In this document: one piece after another, positions 8,480-15,027 of the stretch
Numbering within the stretch: position 1 is the stretch's first letter
Layout of the letters: every line of letters begins with the position of its first letter
Source: Pseudomonadales bacterium
GTDB taxonomy: Bacteria > Pseudomonadota > Gammaproteobacteria > Pseudomonadales > Ketobacteraceae
Reading direction: 5' to 3'
Length of the DNA stretch: 62,742 nucleotides
NCBI GenBank assembly: GCA_020062665.1
Contig: JAGUVW010000038.1
Coordinates: 1 to 62,742, forward strand
Made by a program: the position numbers and the translations under genes
The notes under the pieces: model-generated
Told to the model about the DNA's origin: nothing
The model's input: the letters and a program-made list of their open reading frames with translations, nothing else
Databases searched by the model: none

Positions 8480-9184
8480 GTTGCCACCCTTAGTTACAAT
8501 TCACTTGCCTGCTTCCGAATACAGAATCCATACCACGTGGAAAATCAGCGATTATCCACCTCGTAAGGCGTATACTTTCCTATTAGCTGGAATTCATATC
8601 GCGTTCAGTTAGGGGTCAAAATTGGGCCGCACTTATCCCCTCAGCATGGCTGACGTTGCCGTGTGTATAATTAAACACAATCCGTTGATTATCTTAAGAT
8701 TTTTACCATAACCAGGTAAATTGCACGCTTTTCTCGGCGGATGCAAGCGTCATTGCAGAGATCACCCTATGGCGATTAGGTGGTGACAGAATTCCCACGC
8801 ATTCCGCCTCATAAAGAAAGGGGCGTTCTCCAGGCGCCCTTTTCTCGTAGATGCAGTAATGCCACATCCGATTTGCGGGCGGCTGCCTCATTGCAACGGC
8901 TTACTGCTCAAAATGGAGTTCCTTGTCTGCTTGATCATTATGCGATGGGTGACCCTGGGTTTTCCTACATGAGCCACTAATCCGAAATCCGCTTCCTGCT
9001 TGGCTGGTGTCACTCGTCAAGCAGATTTGTTAACGCAACATCGCCGCAAAATCTGCGGCCACGAACGCCGCGTAATCCTCTGCTCAAGAATGAAGATCGG
9101 TGCTTCCTTTTCGATTTTTTAATCGATGGTTTTGGTGTACTGTTGATTAATAATGGCACTCACCAGAAACGGGAGTTTTATAGA
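8480..9184. other. 705-bp gap with a bidirectional hairpin, no clear gene
   Basis: No ORF here has both a ribosome-binding site and a recognisable product. A leftward 62-residue reading at 8703-8891 exists but I cannot support it. The only clear element is the hairpin at 8815-8845, listed separately. Confidence 0.4.
8815..8845. terminator. bidirectional terminator-like hairpin
   Basis: Left arm AGAAAGGGGCG (8815-8825) and right arm CGCCCTTTTCT (8835-8845) pair over 11 positions with one G-T wobble. The arms carry an A-rich and a T-rich edge, so an RNA from either strand would end in a GC stem followed by U-rich sequence. No gene ends close to it, so what it terminates is unclear. Confidence 0.45.
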
Positions 9185-9400
9185 ATGGCGAATGTATATG
9201 TCGACCCAGACGAGCTTTTCAGCAAACTTGATTTGGCGCGTAAGAGCGGAATTTTGAGCCAAAAAGTTTCTAATAGTGATGTTCGCTATCAAGCCGCTGT
9301 TTCGCACCCTGGCTACATCGAGCAAATCAGAAGAGACGGGACGCGTTCCATCGGCAAATTTATCGAAGGAAGTTTCCATGAGCTTTCAATCGATCACTGA
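9185..9400 (+). CDS. small hypothetical protein (71 aa)
   Basis: A 71-residue protein starting at the ATG at 9185, with GGGAG 8 bases upstream. It begins MANVYVDPDELFSKLD and contains a basic stretch near IRRDGTRSIGKF. I do not recognise a family. A leftward reading of similar length covers the same bases, but the forward one has the better ribosome-binding site. Its codon use and GC match the surrounding accessory genes. Confidence 0.45.
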   Translation: MANVYVDPDELFSKLDLARKSGILSQKVSNSDVRYQAAVSHPGYIEQIRRDGTRSIGKFIEGSFHELSIDH

Positions 9401-9539
9401 TATTCTATCTCCTATGGAATCCGCTTGTTGATCACAATTGGCAATGGATATAGCCATTCTCCGATCCATAAGCAATCCAAGAAAACCTGTAGAATTTTCT
9501 TCTTTTGAGGCGGGTTAATAATTTTGGAATTACCCTCGA

Positions 9540-10205
9540 TCATTCTTGCCAGCTCCATCCTATATGATTCTCTTCCTCACAGTCTGCCATTGTTAGTTTC
9601 TCGATGATGGACCGGCGATGGGCAGCTCCAATCAGGAATACCCCGCGCTCAAAGTCATGCTCCCGACAGTATTGATTTATGTTGCTAATCATCGTCTGAT
9701 CACGATGTTCGTGCATATTGCTCCATGATTCAAAACGTTCGCTTAGCTCTGGATCATTTAATCCATCGATCGTGTCTTTGATTGCCGCATAGATCGCAAC
9801 CCAGCGCTGACTACAGCGATCGCTATTGAGGTAGGAAAAACCAATTTCTTCCTGATCACGCATGTTGGCATCAAGAATCCTGCACATTTCTGGATTCATG
9901 CGCGCAATTTCTTCGAACCATTCTTCATGGCTATCGATAAAATCGTTACTTACCGTCATGTCAACTGGGATAAGTTTGACGAAAGGCTGCTTTTCGCGAT
10001 ATTGCCTTACCGCGATTGATTCCAAGCTTGATCTCGTATAGAGCAGGCTGTAATACCGGTCATAGGCGTAAGGAGGAAGTTCCAGGAAAATCACCTCCGG
10101 CCGGTGTCGCTCCAGAAAATCGAGCAATGAAGCGGAGTTCGCGAAACCGCAATCCTTATGAACGGTAAAAACCACAAACACATTATTCATCAGCGACGAT
10201 GACAC
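9540..10205 (-). CDS. TraB/EreA/ChaN-like superfamily protein in an SOS-type operon
   Basis: A 221-residue protein with the layout of the Tiki/TraB/erythromycin-esterase/ChaN superfamily: an early histidine (TVHKDCGFAN), a glutamate after a strand (VIFLELPP), a late arginine/asparagine pair (HRDQTMISNIN) and a C-terminal GAAHRRS motif. Members are metal-dependent hydrolases or peptidases; the activity of this one is unknown. It follows a umuD homologue on the same strand and overlaps it: the start at 10205 overlaps by 16 bases and the ATG at 10190 by one. It is therefore almost certainly co-transcribed from the LexA-box promoter at 10639. No signal peptide is seen, so a cytoplasmic role is likely. 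Confidence 0.6.
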   Translation of the reverse strand: MSSSLMNNVFVVFTVHKDCGFANSASLLDFLERHRPEVIFLELPPYAYDRYYSLLYTRSSLESIAVRQYREKQPFVKLIPVDMTVSNDFIDSHEEWFEEIARMNPEMCRILDANMRDQEEIGFSYLNSDRCSQRWVAIYAAIKDTIDGLNDPELSERFESWSNMHEHRDQTMISNINQYCREHDFERGVFLIGAAHRRSIIEKLTMADCEEENHIGWSWQE

Positions 10206-10615
10206 CGTATTGAGTTGCCCACCACGCCCACCACAACCAGATCGGATCCTTCCGGTATTTCGATAGGTCGGTATCTGTCATTTGCGGGCAGCAACCGGTG
10301 GCGGTGTTTATCCAGATACTTGCAGGTCAGCTCTCCTGCGACAGCAGCCACAACAACATCGCCGTGCACGGCTTCCAGTGATCTATCTACAATCAGGTAG
10401 TCACCGTTAAAGATGCCTGCTCCTTCCATTGAGTCGCCAGCAGCGCGGCAAATGAAGGTTGCGGCTGGATGCTGGATCAGGCGTTCGGTAAGATCAATTC
10501 CTCCATCCACATAATCATCAGCTGGGGATGGCAAACCTGCCGATACGCTGCTGAGGAATAAGGGCAAGGCTGTCCGCTCAACGGGTTCTGAAACAACCGG
10601 GTACTCGATGACCAT
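10190..10615 (-). CDS. umuD: UmuD-like self-cleaving polymerase V accessory protein (copy 1)
   Basis: UmuD is an S24 peptidase that cleaves itself on RecA filaments to UmuD', the partner of UmuC in error-prone polymerase V. This 141-residue product has the Ala26-Gly27 cleavage bond in VSAGLPSPADD, the nucleophile Ser62 in GDSM and the general base Lys99 in LTCKYL, matching E. coli UmuD (139 residues) in length and order. I start at the ATG at 10615; a longer reading to 10750 runs back through the LexA box and promoter and is unlikely. It is separated from umuC and faces away from it, leading instead into the TraB-like gene. Confidence 0.85.
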   Translation of the reverse strand: MVIEYPVVSEPVERTALPLFLSSVSAGLPSPADDYVDGGIDLTERLIQHPAATFICRAAGDSMEGAGIFNGDYLIVDRSLEAVHGDVVVAAVAGELTCKYLDKHRHRLLPANDRYRPIEIPEGSDLVVVGVVGNSIRCHRR

Positions 10616-10638
10616 GATGGCTACCCCATTACAAGCTA

Positions 10639-10658
10639 TACTGTACATATATACAGTA
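10639..10658. promoter_or_regulatory. LexA (SOS) box of the leftward umuD operon
   Basis: TACTGTACATATATACAGTA is a near-perfect match to the E. coli LexA consensus (CTGT-N8-ACAG, AT-rich centre). On the minus strand a promoter TTGGCG (10678-10683), 17 bp, TATACT (10655-10660) overlaps it, and the umuD ATG lies 24 bases downstream. LexA repression with induction by DNA damage is the natural reading. Confidence 0.88.
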
Positions 10659-10787
10659 TAGCCGTAAGCAGTAGCGGCGCCAAGAGCATGTCTGCCGTCA
10701 TGGGCCCTACTGGAAACGGGCCACCACACCATATTTATATTTTTCAACAAGTTATCGTTCTATCTGTCACAAGAACGGATTTGCGAT

Positions 10788-10811
10788 ATGTGTGGTCGTC
10801 CTGCTATTTAA
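10788..10811 (+). pseudogene. possible 5' remnant of a canonical SRAP gene
   Basis: ATG TGT GGT CGT CCT GCT ATT TAA encodes MCGRPAI and a stop. MCGR is the conserved N-terminus of SRAP (YedK/HMCES) proteins, whose Cys2 is catalytic. Seven codons is too short for proof. Lying between two umuD genes in a cassette that ends in a divergent SRAP, it may be a leftover of an earlier arrangement. Confidence 0.25.
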
Positions 10812-10910
10812 AAGAAGTGAACTGTCCGTAGGCGGGCGCTCTGCTTCTAATCTCTCCGGATCGAATTGACTGAGCGCATTGGGGCTCGCGCGCAAGCAGG
10901 TAACTTGCTA

Positions 10911-10930
10911 TGCTGTATATATGTACAGCT
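10911..10930. promoter_or_regulatory. LexA (SOS) box of the rightward umuD-umuC-SRAP operon
   Basis: TGCTGTATATATGTACAGCT contains CTGT-N8-ACAG with an alternating AT centre, an excellent LexA box. It ends 17 bases before the ATG of the second umuD. With the box at 10639 it makes a divergent pair of SOS-controlled units about 330 bp apart. Confidence 0.87.
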
Positions 10931-10947
10931 TTTGATCTCTCAATCCC

Positions 10948-11379
10948 ATGAAATTGCGTCGCTGGATATTACCGCCAAATTATGCCCCGGCTTCGACCTT
11001 GGCACTACCCTTGATGGCTTCCCGAGTAGCAGCTGGCTTTCCCTCGCCGGCGGATGACTTTGTTGACACCAAACTGGATCTGAACGAGTACCTGATCCAG
11101 CACCCTGCTGCCACGATTTTTGCCTGGGCCGAAGGCGATTCGTTACGTGATCGCGGGATTTCAGACGGTGATTTGCTGATCATCGACCGCGCCCTCGAGC
11201 ATCGGCACGGTGCAGTGGTGGTCGCTGCCCTGGAGGGCGAACTCACCTGTAAAATTCTGGATCGACGTCACGGCCGACTGCTCGCGGCGAATCCGGCTTA
11301 CCCGGCTATCGATATCGCAGGCCGTGAGGACCTGGTGATCGAGGGCACGGTCATTTACAACATCAAGTCGCAGAGTTAA
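10948..11379 (+). CDS. umuD: UmuD-like self-cleaving polymerase V accessory protein (copy 2)
   Basis: A second 143-residue UmuD homologue, first gene of the rightward SOS unit. The cleavage bond is Ala29-Gly30 (VAAGFPSPADD), the nucleophile Ser65 sits in GDSL and Lys102 in LTCKIL. Compared with copy 1 it has GDSL for GDSM and W60 before the active site (FAWAEGDS), so the two have diverged, but both keep the full Ser-Lys dyad. It is the natural partner of the umuC 700 bp downstream. No strong RBS precedes the ATG at 10948. The two copies share phrases such as PSPADD and LIQHPAAT, pointing to an old duplication. Confidence 0.85.
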   Translation: MKLRRWILPPNYAPASTLALPLMASRVAAGFPSPADDFVDTKLDLNEYLIQHPAATIFAWAEGDSLRDRGISDGDLLIIDRALEHRHGAVVVAALEGELTCKILDRRHGRLLAANPAYPAIDIAGREDLVIEGTVIYNIKSQS

Positions 11380-11497
11380 GAAAGCTGGATTGACCAGCTG
11401 CAACGCCCATTCCTACTTATGCCAGGGCATGTCAGATGTTCCCATGGCGTCCATTGGTTTGCGCTGCGTGCTTTTAGGAATTTGAGGTGCAACTGAG

Positions 11498-11971
11498 ATG
11501 ATCATATTGGATGTGGAAGCCAGTGGTTTGGGCGATGACAGCTATCCCATCGAGGTCGCGTGGCAACATCGGTTTATTCAAGCGAAATTTGATAGTTTTC
11601 TGATTAAACCTGAACCGTCCTGGCAGTATTGGGATGCCTACGCAGAAGAGCAAATCCATCATATCTCGCGAGACACGCTAGCATCGGACGGCATATCAGT
11701 TGTCGAAGCTGCCTCGCGACTCAATGCATCACTGCGTGGCCTAACGGTTTACACCGACGCACCGCCCTATGATCGGCGCTGGATAGCAACACTATTCCGG
11801 ACTGCGGCGATTGAGCAGTCGTTTGAAATTCAGGATGTGCGGTTTTTCGTACCACCGGACAAGGAAGGCGCTTACCGCAGGCGCTTCAATATGACACCCG
11901 TCCGCCATCGTGCACTGGACGATGTCCGGCAGATTATTAAATGCGTGAACTATGTGGCACCAGAGGGATAG
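11498..11971 (+). CDS. DnaQ-like (DEDDh) 3'-5' exonuclease domain protein
   Basis: A 157-residue single-domain protein of the RNase T/DnaQ superfamily. Exo I is LDVEASGLG (D5, E7), Exo II lies around YTDAPPYD (D87/D92), and Exo III is H137RALDD (H137, D142), the DEDDh pattern. Such enzymes remove 3' nucleotides from DNA or RNA. It sits between umuD and umuC in the same direction, 118 bp after umuD and 101 bp before umuC, so it is probably made with them. A stand-alone exonuclease inside a polymerase V operon is not part of the classical umuDC layout and might proofread or trim the polymerase's ends (inference). Confidence 0.75.
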   Translation: MIILDVEASGLGDDSYPIEVAWQHRFIQAKFDSFLIKPEPSWQYWDAYAEEQIHHISRDTLASDGISVVEAASRLNASLRGLTVYTDAPPYDRRWIATLFRTAAIEQSFEIQDVRFFVPPDKEGAYRRRFNMTPVRHRALDDVRQIIKCVNYVAPEG

Positions 11972-12072
11972 TTGCACCATGGTGATCCTTGAGAATACTG
12001 GATCCTACCAGGATGAGGGCGATCTGTTTATAGGAATCCCGTCATACACCATTTAACATCGCAGACCCAACC

Positions 12073-13326
12073 ATGTATGCATTGGTAGACTGTAATAGCT
12101 GCTATGCCAGTTGCGAGCAGATTTTTCGGCCGGATCTGCGCGGCAAGCCCGTGGTGGTGCTGAGTAACAACGACGGCTGCATCATTGCGCGTTCGCGGGA
12201 GGCCAAGGCACTCGGCGTTCCTGGGTTTGAGCCCTATTTCAAAATCAAATCCCTGCTCGACCAGCATGCGGTTCAAGTGTTTTCCGCCAACTTCTGTTTG
12301 TACGGCGATATCAGCCACCGCTTTGCTGAAGTGGTGCGCCGGTTTTCACCTCGGGTCGAGCAATACAGCATTGACGAGCTTTTTATTGATCTGACAGGCC
12401 TGGGCCACGATTACCACCGTCTCGCCACACAGATCAAACAAGCCGTTTGGCGTGAAGTCCGTATGCCCGTCGGCATTGGTGTTGCGCCCTCGAAAACTCT
12501 GGCCAAATTAGCCAATCATGCCGCCAAGACACTCAGCAAAACCCAGGGCATTTGCGTGCTCGACACGCCAGTCAAATGGCAGTGGCTGGAACAACGCACA
12601 CCGGTGCGCGAGATCTGGGGCATCGGTGCCCGCCTTACCCTTCATCTGAAAGCCTTAGGTATTGCGAGCGCGTGGGATCTGGCGCAGGTTTCTCCCAAAC
12701 AGATTCGACGCCGCTTCAACGTCAATGTTGAGCGTACGATTCGCGAGCTGAACGGTGTGCCCTGTATCCCCATCAATGAAGAACCGCAGGATAAACAACA
12801 GATTTTTGTCACGCGCTCATTTGGCGAAAAAACCACAGCACTAGAGCCGCTACGACAACACATTAGCCGTTATGCCGCCGCCGCTGCGGAGAAGCTCCGC
12901 TCTCAATCGTGCTCCACCAGTGCCGTGTTGGTGCTTCTGCAAACGGGACCATTCGAAGTACCGTATTACAGCCAGCAACTCACCATACCCTTACCTTATC
13001 CCACCAACGATACCCGCTTGCTGATCCAAACGGCTAGCAGACTGATTGAACAGCTGTTTAAGCCTGGATACCGCTATGGTCGTTGCGGTATCGGCCTGCT
13101 GGACATTCGAAACAGCCAGGTGGAACAATGGGATCTGTTTACACCCCGCCAAACACCCACCGCTCACCGGTTAATGAGCGTTGTCGACCACATCAATCGT
13201 CGCTACGGCCGGGATACGGCGGTGTTTGCCTCGGAGGGCACCTCCGGCAAGTGGTCCATGAAGCAAAGCATGCTTTCGCCGGCGTATACCACGCGATGGA
13301 ATGATTTGCCCCGGATACATTGTTAA
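12073..13326 (+). CDS. umuC: UmuC, Y-family DNA polymerase V catalytic subunit
   Basis: UmuC carries out error-prone synthesis across damaged DNA together with UmuD' and RecA. The 417-residue product matches E. coli UmuC (422) in length. It shows the N-terminal catalytic D6 ([13 protein letters not shown]) and the SxDE motif with D101 and E102 (YSIDELFID), a thumb with helix-hairpin-helix ([11 protein letters not shown]) and a C-terminal little finger. No stop or frameshift is seen. The SRAP gene begins 12 bp after its stop. The operon is led by the LexA box at 10911. Confidence 0.95.
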   Translation: MYALVDCNSCYASCEQIFRPDLRGKPVVVLSNNDGCIIARSREAKALGVPGFEPYFKIKSLLDQHAVQVFSANFCLYGDISHRFAEVVRRFSPRVEQYSIDELFIDLTGLGHDYHRLATQIKQAVWREVRMPVGIGVAPSKTLAKLANHAAKTLSKTQGICVLDTPVKWQWLEQRTPVREIWGIGARLTLHLKALGIASAWDLAQVSPKQIRRRFNVNVERTIRELNGVPCIPINEEPQDKQQIFVTRSFGEKTTALEPLRQHISRYAAAAAEKLRSQSCSTSAVLVLLQTGPFEVPYYSQQLTIPLPYPTNDTRLLIQTASRLIEQLFKPGYRYGRCGIGLLDIRNSQVEQWDLFTPRQTPTAHRLMSVVDHINRRYGRDTAVFASEGTSGKWSMKQSMLSPAYTTRWNDLPRIHC

Positions 13327-13338
13327 TGGAGTCCGACC

Positions 13339-14508
13339 ATGTGTTTTTCCATCCGCGCAGAACAGAACCCACGAACTCTTGTCGAGATGTTTGGTGAATA
13401 CGGCGCCACCATCGAGCTACCTGGTTATCTGGATCTGTTTGAAATCCGGCTGAGATCGAACCGCGTAATCATCCCGCCCGCAATGGAGCTCTATTTTCTT
13501 GATCCCAATTCCCCCGACGAGCGAGAAGCCAAAAAATTGATCGAGGCTTACTACAAACAAACGCGACAGGATCTGGAAACCAAATTGTTGGACTATCGCC
13601 GTGACATTGCCACGCTCGAGCGGAAGCTGGCGACCAAAGAAACCAAAACGAATCGCCAATCACTGGAAGCCAAGCAGCGTCAGCTAGCCCGCTATCGCGA
13701 AAAGCTGACCACACACAAACCTGGTAACGCTGAAAACCGGATTTTTCCACGCCACTACACCAGCGCACTGGTCAATCGCAACGGCAAGCTGGTAGTGACA
13801 CCCGTCCGTTATGGTGTGTTCAGGCAAACCGGATCACTGATCAAAGATATACTGGATGACGATGCGCCGGATTACGGGCTTTACAATTGCCGACGAGACA
13901 GCCTGGATCGGGGGCGGTTCGAACAGGTTCATCAAGGTTTGGCAGCCCAATCCAATAAAGCGCTGGCTATAGCAACAAAACAGCTGGAAGAGTTATGGAA
14001 AACACCAACTGACGACAAACGGATTTTGAGCAAACGTCAAAAAATTCAGCAATTTCTGACGGACTTTGAATTACCCGAGACGGCGCTGCAACCAACCGTA
14101 CAAGCCAGCAGAAGCTTGTGGGAGCCGATGATCAGTCATCATGCATTGATCGTGGCTGAGCAGTTTTTTGAAAACGTATGGCGTCATGATTTCGAGCAAC
14201 GGTCCTTGAAGGCTGGCGAAAAGCCGATATCCATGCAACTTGCCTTCACGCCTGAACCTCACCAGCAGATGTTCTTCCCGTGCTTGGTAGGCGAAGCGCA
14301 GCTAGGGGAAAAAGCGATGTTAGGCCTAGCCGTCATTACCGATGAACCGAACCCAGAGGTCGCGGCTAAAGGCCATGACCGAACCCCCATTGCATTAACA
14401 CCGCACGCAGCGTGGCAATTTGTGCGATCCGATGATTGGTCAATAACTTCACTCCAGCAACTACTCGACGCCAAACAGCAATTTTACTTTCATGCGGAAG
14501 CGGCATAG
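13339..14508 (+). CDS. long SRAP-domain (HMCES/YedK-like) protein with coiled-coil insert
   Basis: SRAP proteins form a stable thiazolidine cross-link through Cys2 with abasic sites in single-stranded DNA, shielding them from error-prone processing. This 389-residue protein is far longer than YedK (about 220) but keeps all four active-site positions in order: Cys2 (MCFS), N183 (LYNCRRDSL), E278 (AEQFFEN) and H346 (GHDRTPIAL). The usual MCGR start is altered to MCFS. An insert of about 70 residues at 58-128, rich in K, E and R with a heptad-like pattern (LETKLLDYRRDIATLERKL), should form a coiled coil. It is the last gene of the SOS operon, 12 bp after umuC. Confidence 0.8.
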   Translation: MCFSIRAEQNPRTLVEMFGEYGATIELPGYLDLFEIRLRSNRVIIPPAMELYFLDPNSPDEREAKKLIEAYYKQTRQDLETKLLDYRRDIATLERKLATKETKTNRQSLEAKQRQLARYREKLTTHKPGNAENRIFPRHYTSALVNRNGKLVVTPVRYGVFRQTGSLIKDILDDDAPDYGLYNCRRDSLDRGRFEQVHQGLAAQSNKALAIATKQLEELWKTPTDDKRILSKRQKIQQFLTDFELPETALQPTVQASRSLWEPMISHHALIVAEQFFENVWRHDFEQRSLKAGEKPISMQLAFTPEPHQQMFFPCLVGEAQLGEKAMLGLAVITDEPNPEVAAKGHDRTPIALTPHAAWQFVRSDDWSITSLQQLLDAKQQFYFHAEAA

Positions 14509-15027
14509 CGCTTTTTGAGACTCCCCAACGACCAGATCAGCATTAGCCTGTTCCCGTTAAATTTAGTCTGGAAAATGCTCCAAGGTACTAATGCAGGGGT
14601 CCCGCCTAAAACGGAGGATTGGTAATCCAATTTAGTCGGTTGTTGGCTGCTTTGGGCGATTTGCGGACATTCGATAATCTCGCTTTCCCTCTGCACCGAG
14701 GGTCTAGAAGCGGAAGCTCGGTCAGCCCCTTTTCTATGTAATGTAACAGCCACGAGCAGGCAATTCTCACATTTGCTAAATAAGGATTTCGGTATTTTCG
14801 ATCAACCAAAACATAAACTCCACGCGCATCAACTAAGTGTTGGAAACTGACAATTGTGTTAGCTCTCGGAAACATACCCAGCCTGAGAAAAAACCTGCCA
14901 CACCAGCGGAATAGTATTGCCGCAAACATTCCAGAGCCCAATCAATATAAAGCCTAACATATTGATATATAGGCATTATTATTATTGGCATATATCGTGC
15001 TTGGATACAATCAAAGGAGCCTGATGT
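14509..15027. other. gap between the SOS operon and flagellin
   Basis: No gene is supported. A small hairpin GGATT-ggt-AATCC lies near 14625. The last 90 bp are very AT-rich and hold the candidate sigma-54 promoter and the flagellin ribosome-binding site. Confidence 0.4.
14986..15019 (+). promoter_or_regulatory. candidate sigma-54 promoter and RBS of the flagellin gene
   Basis: TTGGCATATATCGTGCTT has GG (14987-14988) and GC (14999-15000) exactly 10 bases apart, the -24/-12 layout of sigma-54 promoters. Transcription would begin close to 15012, just before the strong Shine-Dalgarno AAAGGAG (15013-15019). The resulting leader would be very short, which lowers confidence. No sigma-28 box is evident. 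Confidence 0.35.

Noticed and set aside
8703-8891. 62-codon leftward frame
   Set aside because: It has no RBS, no family, and overlaps the hairpin at 8815-8845.
10616-10750. N-terminal extension of umuD copy 1 to 10750
   Set aside because: It would place the LexA box and promoter inside the coding sequence, and UmuD relatives begin close to the ATG at 10615.
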